Positions 15,295 to 22,500 of a stretch of 28,679 nucleotides of DNA are shown one piece after another (the first letter of the stretch is position 1; every line of letters begins with the position of its first letter). This DNA is from an uncultured Alphaproteobacteria bacterium (GTDB lineage Bacteria; Pseudomonadota; Alphaproteobacteria; Sphingomonadales; Sphingomonadaceae): contig CAJAHV010000144.1 in NCBI GenBank assembly GCA_903939555.1, positions 1-28,679 on the forward strand. The letters run 5' to 3'. The notes under the pieces were generated by a model. That model worked only from the letters and a program-made list of their open reading frames with translations, was not told the origin of the DNA and searched no databases. A program made the position numbers and the translations under genes.

Positions 15295-16095
15295 TTAGCC
15301 CTTTTCAACGCCGCCCAGAAAGTCGGCCAGCCCGGCGGCAAAATTGTCGGCATCGAGGTCAGGCTCGAAGTTGGCGCCCTGCAGCGGCAGCACCCGCGCA
15401 TCCGGCCGCATCTCCGCGGCCCGCCCCAGATAGGCGTGGAGCACATCGTCGGGGGCCGCGCCGATCATCATAGGGCAGATTATCTGCTTGTAATACAATG
15501 GGAAATCCTGCCCCCACACGGCCTTGTAGCTCTGCACGCGGCCCCACCAGGCGCGCAGCTGGTCAGACATTTCACGGTTGATCAGCAGCGGGTCTGCATG
15601 CGCCCCGAGCATCCGCAGATACTCCCAATTCTCCAGCAGATAGCTGCCGCTCACCACCGGCTGGAAGGGAATCCCGAAGTGCTTCGAGAACTCCAGACGC
15701 TCCTCATCGGTCAACGGCACAGGCCCGATCATGGTCAGGGACCGGGCCAGCTCCGGATGTCGCGCCGCCATCTCGACGCCAATGCACGAGCCGGTGTGAT
15801 GCCCGACAATGTGCGCCTGCTCGATCCCAGCGTCGCGCACCGCCTCATAGAGCCACTCGACATATTGCGTCATCGCGGGCGCTGAATCCTTTTCGGCATC
15901 GAACGAGCCGCCAAAGCCCGGTGTGTCAAAGGCGTACATCGGCCAGCGCCCGGACAGCCGTTCCATGGTCTTCAGCCACATCTGCCCCGAACTCGCGGTC
16001 TGGTGAAAGAAGATGATCGGCGTGCCGCTGCCGGCTGTGTGCCGATAATGCACCTGGCCGCCGCTGCAGTCCGAATAACCTTTACGCACCTGCAT
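15295..16095 (-). CDS. Alpha/beta-hydrolase-fold protein with non-canonical active site (copy 2)
   Basis: A 266-residue paralogue of 4384-5169. It shares HQTASSG, FDTPGFGGS, GHHTG, MIGPVPL and AEMRPDA with it. The nucleophile elbow IVGHHTGSC places His100 at the usual Ser position. The acid is Asp in APDDVL. The catalytic His position is again lost, since the segment reads GANFEPDLDADNFAAGLADF. ATG 16095 follows GAGAGGGA by six bases and is preferred to the in-frame ATG 16119. The gene is divergent from the NTF2-like pair and shares with it an intergenic region of 77 bases holding an operator. It is the only gene of its transcript and ends against the MarR gene terminator. Confidence 0.88.
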   Translation of the reverse strand: MQVRKGYSDCSGGQVHYRHTAGSGTPIIFFHQTASSGQMWLKTMERLSGRWPMYAFDTPGFGGSFDAEKDSAPAMTQYVEWLYEAVRDAGIEQAHIVGHHTGSCIGVEMAARHPELARSLTMIGPVPLTDEERLEFSKHFGIPFQPVVSGSYLLENWEYLRMLGAHADPLLINREMSDQLRAWWGRVQSYKAVWGQDFPLYYKQIICPMMIGAAPDDVLHAYLGRAAEMRPDARVLPLQGANFEPDLDADNFAAGLADFLGGVEKG

Positions 16096-16124
16096 GTCGT
16101 GTCCCTCTCGACGAATCATATTCG

Positions 16125-16150
16125 ATTTTGCATACAGTTCTTGCGTATGC
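16125..16150. promoter_or_regulatory. GntR-type operator in the hydrolase/NTF2 divergent promoter
   Basis: ATTTTGCATACAGT at 16125-16138 is the reverse complement of ACTGTATGCAAAAT and so belongs to the same motif as 14574-14589 and 21672-21687. A second half follows: GCATAC at 16130-16135 and GTATGC at 16145-16150 form an inverted repeat with a 9-base gap. The site lies 29 bases before the hydrolase start and 34 before the NTF2-like start, so one bound regulator could control both. Confidence 0.62.
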
Positions 16151-16172
16151 GGGACAAGCAGGGGAGACGCGG

Positions 16173-16580
16173 ATGACCATTGCCAGCTTGGAGGCGGCCT
16201 TCGAGGCGCTAACGGCGGCGCTCGCCAGGGGGGATCTGGATGCCTTTTATGGCGTCATGCTCCCCGATGCGATGATCATGGACGAGGATTTGCCCTTCCG
16301 CGTCGACAAGGCCGGCTTCCAGGCCCACATCGCCTTCCACGGCCCGGACAATTGGGAAGGGTTTGCCTGGAAGCCGAGCAGCCCGCGCTTTGCGGTCAGC
16401 GGCATGACGGGTGTTGTCACCGGCTTCGCCATGTTTCGCGGCAAGCCCCGCGACGCCGGCTTCCGCCTGCGCCCGATGCTGTTCAGCCAGGGCTGGACGC
16501 AGGCCGCCTCCGGCTGGCGCCTCGCCAGCTGGCAGCAGAGCCCGGTCATCGGCCATGTCACCACGCAATCGCCCGGTTGA
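16173..16580 (+). CDS. NTF2/SnoaL-like protein, cytoplasmic copy
   Basis: A 135-residue protein with the SnoaL/NTF2-like cone fold. The opening helix LEAAFEALTAALARGDLDAF is followed by MLPDAMIMDEDLPFRVDKAG and the strands FAVSGMTGVVTGFAMFRGKP, then RDAGFRLRPMLFSQGW. Members are often small isomerases, dehydratases or binding subunits. It has no signal peptide. ATG 16173 has GGGGAGA five bases upstream and is preferred to ATG 16128, which overlaps the operator. The next gene, 10 bases on, is a paralogue with an export signal. Both share a GKPRxAGFRLRP segment, so they arose by tandem duplication. Confidence 0.82.
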   Translation: MTIASLEAAFEALTAALARGDLDAFYGVMLPDAMIMDEDLPFRVDKAGFQAHIAFHGPDNWEGFAWKPSSPRFAVSGMTGVVTGFAMFRGKPRDAGFRLRPMLFSQGWTQAASGWRLASWQQSPVIGHVTTQSPG

Positions 16581-16590
16581 GGACATCAGC

Positions 16591-17097
16591 ATGCGCAATT
16601 CCAACGCCATCGGCCGCCGCGATGCGGTCAAGCTCGTCGCTGTCGGCCTCGCCGCTACCGCCACAGGTGCATCGGCCCAGCAGCCCAGCGCCGCCGCTCT
16701 GGAGGCAGCCTTCCGCGCCGCTTTTGCCACGCCGCCGGACAAGCCCGGCGATGTTGCCGCCGCGCGCCTGGCCTTCCTTCACGATGCGGCGCTGGCCATT
16801 GATTCCGATTTGCCGTTCCCGCTGGATCGGGCCGGCTATGCCGATCATCTCGGTTTCCATGGCCAATATTGGGAGCGCATGGACGTGCAGCTCCTCGAAG
16901 TCCGCACCGCCATCCACGGCAACACAGGCATCGTCTCGGCCTATTACAGCCAGCGCGGCAAGCCCCGGAACGCCGGCTTTCGCCTGCGTCCCGGCTATTG
17001 CACGGCGGTCTGCACGCTGGAGGGCGGCCGCTGGCGGGCGCTCGCCCTGCACATGGCGCCGCTCAGCGCGCAGATCCTCGATGCCTCGCCCGGCTAG
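16591..17097 (+). CDS. NTF2/SnoaL-like protein, exported copy
   Basis: A 168-residue paralogue of the preceding gene with an added N-terminal export signal. The signal reads GRRDAVKLVAVGLAATATGA with a cut near ASA-QQ. The twin Arg followed by DAVKL resembles a Tat signal, though the classic F/L position is weak. The mature part keeps FLHDAALAIDSDLPFPLDRA and GKPRNAGFRLRPGYC. The gene begins 10 bases after the previous stop with GAGGA upstream. Its TAG stop lies in a CTAG shared with the stop of the convergent RutA-like gene. Export suggests a binding or processing role in the periplasm. Confidence 0.82.
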   Translation: MRNSNAIGRRDAVKLVAVGLAATATGASAQQPSAAALEAAFRAAFATPPDKPGDVAAARLAFLHDAALAIDSDLPFPLDRAGYADHLGFHGQYWERMDVQLLEVRTAIHGNTGIVSAYYSQRGKPRNAGFRLRPGYCTAVCTLEGGRWRALALHMAPLSAQILDASPG

Positions 17098-18170
17098 GCG
17101 GGCTGCGAGGCTGAGGTCCGCAGCTTCGGCATCACCGTCTCGCCGAAATCGCGGATGCCGGATACGAAATCCGGCCAGCTGAACAGCATGCCTTCGATGC
17201 CGGTGGCCGCCGCAATGTCATCGATCTTGGCGGCCACTGTATCGGGGCTGCCGTGGATCACCGGTATGCCCATGAAGCCCATGTTGCCGGCCTCCAGCGA
17301 GAGCGCCAGCCCGGCCTTCATCCGCTCGGAGGTGCCGCCGACATTGGTATCGAGCGCGGCGCTGGCCATGATGTTGGCAATTGCGCCCTGGTCGGCCCCG
17401 GCGACGATCCGGTCGGCGATGTTGCGTGCCTCGGCGTCAGTGGGCGCCAGCACCATCTGGAACAGCGCATAGGTGCCGACCGTGCGGCCATGGCTGGCGC
17501 TCTCGGCCCGGACATTGGCGACAATGCCCGCCAGCGCCTCCTCATGGGCAATCACGAAATTATGGTCGCCCATCTTGGCAGTGAAGGCGATGCCCTTGGG
17601 CGATTGCCCGGCGCAGACAATGGGGATCTCGCGGCCCGGCTTGGGCAGCATGGCGCAATTTTCCAGCTGGAAGAACTCGCCGCGGTGGGTAACGCTGCCA
17701 TCCCGCCACAGCGCCTTGACGATGGAGAGATATTCCTCGGCAAAATCATAGCGCCGGTCAAAATACTCATCGCCGCGCCACAGGCCCATCTGGGTGTATT
17801 CCGGCTTGTTCCAGCCGGTGACGATGTTGAGCCCGCAGCGGCCACCGCTGATGTCATCGATGGTGGCGATCATGCGCGCCACCACTGCCGGGTGGGTGCT
17901 GAGCAGCGTCACGCTGGGGAACAGCCCGATGCGGGAGGTCTCCGCCGCCAGCGCCGCCATCAGCGTGAAGGATTCAAGGCATGCGTCCCAATAGCCGGTC
18001 TCGCCGCCAAAGCCGCGAAACTTCATCATCGAGAGCACGAAATCCAGCCCCTGCCGCTCGGCCTCCAGTGTGATCGCGCGGTTATGGGCGTAGGTGGGCA
18101 TGTAGACCGGGCTGGCCTTGGACGGGATGTAGCCGTTGCTGCCGTTGGGCAGGAATACCCCGAACTTCAT
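17094..18170 (-). CDS. RutA-like flavin-dependent monooxygenase (luciferase-like family)
   Basis: A 358-residue luciferase-like flavoenzyme closest, from memory, to RutA, the FMN-dependent pyrimidine oxygenase that opens the uracil ring. Matching segments are GVFLPNGSNGYIPS, YMPTYAHNRAIT, GLDFVLSMMKFRGFGGETGY, LESFTLMAALAAETSRI, VARMIATIDDISGGRCGLNI and VTGWNKPEYTQMGLW. RutA is 363 residues long, so this copy is full length. RutA-type enzymes insert oxygen next to a ring amide and cleave the C-N bond. The rest of a rut operon (rutB, rutD, rutF) is absent, so the substrate is probably not uracil. A separate flavin reductase is not visible in the window. ATG 18170 overlaps the cupin stop in ATGA. 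Confidence 0.9.
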   Translation of the reverse strand: MKFGVFLPNGSNGYIPSKASPVYMPTYAHNRAITLEAERQGLDFVLSMMKFRGFGGETGYWDACLESFTLMAALAAETSRIGLFPSVTLLSTHPAVVARMIATIDDISGGRCGLNIVTGWNKPEYTQMGLWRGDEYFDRRYDFAEEYLSIVKALWRDGSVTHRGEFFQLENCAMLPKPGREIPIVCAGQSPKGIAFTAKMGDHNFVIAHEEALAGIVANVRAESASHGRTVGTYALFQMVLAPTDAEARNIADRIVAGADQGAIANIMASAALDTNVGGTSERMKAGLALSLEAGNMGFMGIPVIHGSPDTVAAKIDDIAAATGIEGMLFSWPDFVSGIRDFGETVMPKLRTSASQPA

Positions 18171-18604
18171 GCACCCGCCTCGGCCAGCTTGCTGGGCGCA
18201 ACGGGGATCGGGTAGCCGGGGTTCGGGTAGCAGAAGCACAGGTGGCGGAACGGCGTATCGGAGAGCACGCGCCACACCACCCGGCAGCCCTTGGGCAGGA
18301 AGTAGGTCGAGCCGGCCTTCACCACCACCTTGCCGCTCTCCAGCATCAGCGGCGGAAGGTGATACTCGATCTCGCACTCGCCCTGGATGACATAGTGAGC
18401 CTCGTCATGCGCCAGCGTCCAGGGGATGTCCTTGCCCTTGAAGAAGTCCTCCAGGTTCACCTGCATCGCCGGCTCGTTGATGCCGGTGTTGACGGCGCGG
18501 AACTGCGAGCCGGGCACGAACGGAAACTCCATGTCCGGCGCATCGGCAAGGTCGGTGTCATTGTAATGATAATGGGCAAACCTGCCCCAGGCGATTTTAT
18601 CCAT
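18167..18604 (-). CDS. Single-domain cupin protein (copy 2)
   Basis: A 145-residue cupin paralogous to 11484-11930. The core reads IPWTLAHDEAHYVIQGECEI followed by EYHLPP, then STYFLPKGCRVVWRVLSDTP and FRHLCFCYPNPGYPIP. The shared PFRHxCFCxPxPxYPxP tail is unusual for cupins and marks a small family particular to this cluster. ATG 18604 has AGGAGAGACG upstream. It lies 16 bases after the aminotransferase and overlaps the RutA-like gene by four bases, so it is coupled with the flavoenzyme. Each of the two oxidative systems (molybdenum hydroxylase and flavin monooxygenase) thus has its own small cupin directly upstream. Confidence 0.87.
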   Translation of the reverse strand: MDKIAWGRFAHYHYNDTDLADAPDMEFPFVPGSQFRAVNTGINEPAMQVNLEDFFKGKDIPWTLAHDEAHYVIQGECEIEYHLPPLMLESGKVVVKAGSTYFLPKGCRVVWRVLSDTPFRHLCFCYPNPGYPIPVAPSKLAEAGA

Positions 18605-18620
18605 GTCGTCTCTCCTCACT

Positions 18621-20015
18621 CTAAAAGCCCAAGCTTTCCTCCAGCACGCCGAGCGCGGCGTCGAAGGCGGCAAGACCGGTGTCGATCTCGCTCTCGCTGA
18701 TGATGAAGGGTGGGCCGACCTTGACCGTATTCGGTACAAAACCGCCCAAAAACACGCCGCGCGCCGCGCATTCCCGGCCGATGATGGCATTGGGGTTCTG
18801 CGACAGGTCGCCGGTGAAGCCGGTGTAGCGATCATCCTTGATGATCGGCTGGCCGTCGCGGCCGACCAGATCGACGGCGTAATACAGCCCGGAACCCCCA
18901 ATCCGACCGATGCTGGGATGGCGCGCCTTCAATGCCTCCAGCCCGGCGCGGACGATTTTTCCCTTGGCCTGCACCTGCCCGATCATGTCCTCGGCCAGCA
19001 TCGCCTCCAGACAGCCGACGATCGACGCGGCAATGAGCGGATGCCCGTCCCAGGTCGTGCCGCTCCACCAGCGCGCATCCTCGAAAAACTGCGCGATGGG
19101 CTTTGATGCAATCACCGCGCCCGAAGGCAGGCTGGAGCCGTTGATGGACTTGCCGGTGGCCATGATGTCCGGATGGATGCCCGGATACATCTGATAGCCG
19201 AACCAGTGGCCGAGCCGCCCGAAGCCGCACAGCACTTCGTCATCAATCCACAGCAGCCCATATTCACGGATCAGCTCATGGAGCGCCGGCATATAATCCG
19301 GATGCGGAAACAGCCCGCCCGCACCCAGCATCGGCTCGGTGATGATCGCCGCGACATTCTCGGGTCCCACCGCGCGGATCATCGCGCGGGTCGCGGCGAT
19401 GGAGGGCAGTTCGCCATTGGTCTGAAAGTCATCGCCCTCGGGAGGCGGGATCGGCATGAAGCCCTGGGAGGCAAAGCCCGGCACATCGCGCACAGGGCCA
19501 CCGGCCTCGGCGCTGGAGATGTTGTTGCGGTAGCCGCGCAGCATGGTGGCGCCCACCGAAAGTCCGTGGAAGCCATGCGCCTGGCTGAGCACGATCTGTT
19601 TGCCGGTGTAGAGCCGGGCCATGGTAACTGCATTGTCCACAGCCTCCCCGCCCGAGGCCAGAATGCGCACGCGGCCCGCCCAATTGTCAGCGCCCAGTAC
19701 ATCCTCGATAATCAGCTTTGCGGCGCGGGCGCGATATTCATTCGCCATGCCGAAGAAGACATGACCATAGCGGTCCATCGCCCGGATAATCTCGGCATGG
19801 ATGGCCGGGTGCCGGTGGCCCATCGAATCCGATATTAGCTGGCTCTGAAAATCGAGCAGCCGACTGCCATCGGCCATGGTCAGCCAAGCACCGTCCATCT
19901 GATCCACCGCCCAGAAGCCATATTCGCCCTTGCCGGCGGTGTTGTGAAGATAATAGTCTCGATCCCAGCGTTCGATGCAGGACCAGTCGGTAGGGGACGC
20001 AGGCGTTTCAGTCAT
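18621..20015 (-). CDS. Class III PLP-dependent aminotransferase
   Basis: A 464-residue aminotransferase of the omega-transaminase/glutamate-1-semialdehyde type. PLP contacts are visible: SGGEAVDNAVTMAR (phosphate loop), IDDEVLCGFGRLGHWFGYQM with Asp259 for the pyridine nitrogen, and Lys289 in IMATGKSINGSSLP as the Schiff-base lysine. AGGLFPHPDYMPALHEL and TTWDGHPLIAASIVG are typical of the class. It would move an amino group between a pathway amine or aldehyde and a keto acid. The glutamate-1-semialdehyde mutase variant cannot be ruled out from motifs alone. The gene starts 21 bases after the FAD oxidase and is cotranscribed with it. Confidence 0.92.
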   Translation of the reverse strand: MTETPASPTDWSCIERWDRDYYLHNTAGKGEYGFWAVDQMDGAWLTMADGSRLLDFQSQLISDSMGHRHPAIHAEIIRAMDRYGHVFFGMANEYRARAAKLIIEDVLGADNWAGRVRILASGGEAVDNAVTMARLYTGKQIVLSQAHGFHGLSVGATMLRGYRNNISSAEAGGPVRDVPGFASQGFMPIPPPEGDDFQTNGELPSIAATRAMIRAVGPENVAAIITEPMLGAGGLFPHPDYMPALHELIREYGLLWIDDEVLCGFGRLGHWFGYQMYPGIHPDIMATGKSINGSSLPSGAVIASKPIAQFFEDARWWSGTTWDGHPLIAASIVGCLEAMLAEDMIGQVQAKGKIVRAGLEALKARHPSIGRIGGSGLYYAVDLVGRDGQPIIKDDRYTGFTGDLSQNPNAIIGRECAARGVFLGGFVPNTVKVGPPFIISESEIDTGLAAFDAALGVLEESLGF

Positions 20016-20036
20016 CGTTGCGTCCCCAACCCCCTT

Positions 20037-21644
20037 TTATAGGTTCAGCCCGAGGGCGCCGGGGTTCATCAGCCGGTCCGGATCGACCACCGACTTCAGC
20101 CCTTCGATCACTCGCGGAAGCGCCTCGTTGTTCATGATTTCCTTGAACGGGTAATATTTGCCAATCTGCAGGTGCAAGCCGCCAAGGCCATCGAATAAGT
20201 CCCGCAACTCGTCACGAAGTTGCAGCGCAACCTGCCGCCGCGCCTCATTGGCGGGAATGTCTTTCCACTTCTCGGCAAACTCCGGCTCGATCAGCGAGAG
20301 GCGGAAGTCGCCCAGCTCGTCCTGCCAGTAAAAGCTCGGCTCAATAACGAATTCCGGCCCAGAGAAGCAGGTGAGGTAGCTGGTCTTGATACCCCACTGA
20401 TCCATCAGCGCCCGCCGATCAGCGAGGAACTTCTCGGTGGTCTGCGCTGCCGGAATGGCGCGGGAGAGCGGGAAATAGCCGTGCACCGGAATCCAGATCT
20501 CGCCATCCGAGCCGAGCAGGATGGTCCGCACACCGCCAAACGGCGCATTGCGGAACACGGTCGGGATGGAGTTCGCCATTTCCGTGCCACCCTCTTCCGT
20601 GCAAATTTCCGCGGCGATGTCGGTGTGCTCGGCGGCCACCACTTCGGTGTGGGCGTCCAGCGTCATGTGCAAGGAATAGGGCACGTTCTGTAGGATCTTC
20701 TTGCCGCCCATCGCTACTTGCGCCGCACGCTTCAGGCCCTTGAGCCCTCCCTTCCGTGCGATCTTTCCGACAATCGACAGGCCTTCCTCGAAGGTGATGC
20801 CCTGCTTTTCAAAGCCCCCGTTGTAATAGGGGTCGAAGCCATAGCATTCCGAGCAGATGCCCAACCGGGCGATCCGCACCTGCGCCGCCAGCATCGCCTC
20901 CAGCGTATCGAACTTGTAGGAGAGATAGCCGGTGTGCTGCGGCGTGGTTACGAGCCGCAGCGCGGCTACGACCTTGACGCCCATTGCGCCGGTATCTGCG
21001 GTGAACAGCCCGGTCACGTCCGGGCCAAAGTGCCGCCAGAACGGCTTGGAATTCTTGTGCGCCCAGCTGCCGGTGGTGAGCAGCGAGCCATCGGCCAGCA
21101 CAACCTTCAGCCCCACCACGCTCTCTGCCGCCGTGCCGCCGGTGCCCGAGCCATGGAATAGGCTGTTCTGGGAGAGCGCGCCGCCCACCGTCGCATAGGC
21201 GCCCGAAAGCGGGCCCCAATAAGGTGTGCGCACGCCGAACGGCTGCAGCGTCTCGTACAGGTCCTTCCAGGTGCAGCCGGCCTCGACGATAACATACATA
21301 TCGTCCTTGTTGATCTCGAGCACCTTGTTCATGCGGCGCATGTCGATCACCACGCTGCGCTGGCGCTCCGGCGTATAGCCGCTGGTGTAGGACATGCCGC
21401 CGCCGCGCGGCACCACGGCATAGCCGGCACGGGTTGCCACCCCTACCGCCTGGGCCAGTTCCTCGGTGGTGCCGGGTTGCAGGATCATCTCGGCCACTTC
21501 ACGTGGCCGCCAGCTGAGGTCGGTCGAGTAGAATTCGCGGCTCTCGGCATCGAGCAGTACATGGTCGGGCCCCAGGATCTGCTGGAGCTGGCGAACTGTA
21601 CCGCTGTCATCGGTGCCTGTCGTGTTGTCGTGCGCGGTGGCCAT
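20037..21644 (-). CDS. FAD-linked oxidase/dehydrogenase (PCMH-type)
   Basis: A 535-residue flavoenzyme. The PCMH-type FAD-binding domain covers about residues 30-220, with PREVAEMILQPGTTEELAQA, VVPRGGGMSYTSGY (the FAD pyrophosphate loop) and YWGPLSGAYATVGGALSQNS. The C-terminal half is the FAD-linked oxidase cap domain, ending near VIEGLKSVVDPDRLMNPGAL. The family includes D-2-hydroxy-acid dehydrogenases and vanillyl-alcohol/4-cresol oxidases. I see no motif that selects between them. ATG 21644 has GGGAGA five bases upstream, whereas the longer frame from 21731 would run through the operator. It is the first gene of the second operon, with the operator and promoter in the 107 bases shared with the GntR gene. 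Confidence 0.88.
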   Translation of the reverse strand: MATAHDNTTGTDDSGTVRQLQQILGPDHVLLDAESREFYSTDLSWRPREVAEMILQPGTTEELAQAVGVATRAGYAVVPRGGGMSYTSGYTPERQRSVVIDMRRMNKVLEINKDDMYVIVEAGCTWKDLYETLQPFGVRTPYWGPLSGAYATVGGALSQNSLFHGSGTGGTAAESVVGLKVVLADGSLLTTGSWAHKNSKPFWRHFGPDVTGLFTADTGAMGVKVVAALRLVTTPQHTGYLSYKFDTLEAMLAAQVRIARLGICSECYGFDPYYNGGFEKQGITFEEGLSIVGKIARKGGLKGLKRAAQVAMGGKKILQNVPYSLHMTLDAHTEVVAAEHTDIAAEICTEEGGTEMANSIPTVFRNAPFGGVRTILLGSDGEIWIPVHGYFPLSRAIPAAQTTEKFLADRRALMDQWGIKTSYLTCFSGPEFVIEPSFYWQDELGDFRLSLIEPEFAEKWKDIPANEARRQVALQLRDELRDLFDGLGGLHLQIGKYYPFKEIMNNEALPRVIEGLKSVVDPDRLMNPGALGLNL

Positions 21645-21671
21645 AAGTATCTCCCAGTTCTGAGTCGCCCA

Positions 21672-21687
21672 ATTTTGTATGCAAAAT
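21672..21687. promoter_or_regulatory. GntR-type operator in the oxidase/GntR divergent promoter
   Basis: ATTTTGTATGCAAAAT has perfect ATTTTG/CAAAAT arms around TATG, the best copy of the motif in the window. On the minus strand it overlaps a candidate -10 (TACAAA, 17 bases after TTGTTC), so binding should block the oxidase operon. It lies next to the divergent GntR gene, which fits autoregulation. Confidence 0.72.
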
Positions 21688-21697
21688 CGACAGACAG

Positions 21698-21713
21698 AAC
21701 AAGTCTGCAAAAT
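21698..21713. promoter_or_regulatory. Degenerate second operator half-site
   Basis: AACAAGTCTGCAAAAT keeps the TGCAAAAT half and GT of the motif while the other arm has decayed. It starts 26 bases from the start of the main site, about two and a half helical turns, and could support cooperative binding. Confidence 0.35.
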
Positions 21714-21751
21714 AGCCTTGGCGACCGACACGCGACGCGCTAACCACGCAC

Positions 21752-22483
21752 ATGTTTATTACTCCCCGTAGTCGCGGCTCGGTCGCTCCCTCCGCCAGTC
21801 GCCCCGGCACCGTTGTTCCACTTGAAGACGAGGCCTCTAAGTCACTGGTGGACTTTGTTGTCGATGCCATTGTCGATGGCGTGATGTCAGGCCGCTATGC
21901 TCAGGGCCAGCGGCTGATCGCGGCTGATCTCGCGTCCGAATACAATGTCAGCCGCGCGCCGGTGCGCGAGGCACTGCACATGCTGGCCGGCGAGGGCGTG
22001 GTGGAATTGCTGGCCAATCGCGGCGCCCGCATCCGCCGGCTCAGCGCCCAGGAGCGCATCGATTTCCTCGAATTCACCGAAGCAATCTGCGTGCTTGGCG
22101 TGCGGCTCGCCACCAGCCGGATGAGCGACCCGGCGTGCCGCGAGCGGATCGTCCGCGCCTTCGAGCCGATCGAGGATGCGGCCGCGCGCCGGCATGATCG
22201 GGATTTCGTCGATGCGCTCTATCGCTATCACATCGAACTCAACACGCTCTCGGGAAACCAGTTTCTCGAGTTCTTCTATCGCCGCCCGCACATGCGCTTC
22301 TATACTACGCTGCTCTCGGACATGGCGCCCGGCGGCCATTGGGACCAATATCTACTCAATTACCGACTGATCCACGACATGATTACCTCCGGCGATGCGC
22401 ATTCCGCCGTCATTACCTTTACGAGTCACATCCGCTGGGTGCTAAGGAACATGCGGCTGGCCAGCGCGGCAGCGGGGCCCTGA
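21752..22483 (+). CDS. GntR-family transcriptional regulator, FCD subgroup
   Basis: A 243-residue regulator. Residues about 30-95 form the GntR winged helix: LVDFVVDAIVDGVMSGRYAQ, then GQRLIAADLASEYNVSRAPV and REALHMLAGEGVVELLANRG. The C-terminal all-helical FCD domain follows, with the expected His residues in YRYHIELN and TFTSHIRWVL that can bind a metal and an organic acid ligand. It is divergent from the oxidase operon, and motif copies lie at three catabolic promoters, so it is probably the substrate-responsive repressor of the whole cluster. The start ATG 21752 lacks a good ribosome binding site, so a leaderless mRNA or another start is possible. Confidence 0.92.
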   Translation: MFITPRSRGSVAPSASRPGTVVPLEDEASKSLVDFVVDAIVDGVMSGRYAQGQRLIAADLASEYNVSRAPVREALHMLAGEGVVELLANRGARIRRLSAQERIDFLEFTEAICVLGVRLATSRMSDPACRERIVRAFEPIEDAAARRHDRDFVDALYRYHIELNTLSGNQFLEFFYRRPHMRFYTTLLSDMAPGGHWDQYLLNYRLIHDMITSGDAHSAVITFTSHIRWVLRNMRLASAAAGP

Positions 22484-22490
22484 TCGAAGT

Positions 22491-22500
22491 TTGTATACAA
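22491..22500. promoter_or_regulatory. GntR-type operator TTGTATACAA just after the GntR gene
   Basis: A perfect 10-base palindrome matching the core of the other operators begins eight bases after the GntR stop codon. No gene in the next 400 bases is an obvious target. It may be the remains of a promoter for a lost downstream gene. Confidence 0.5.
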
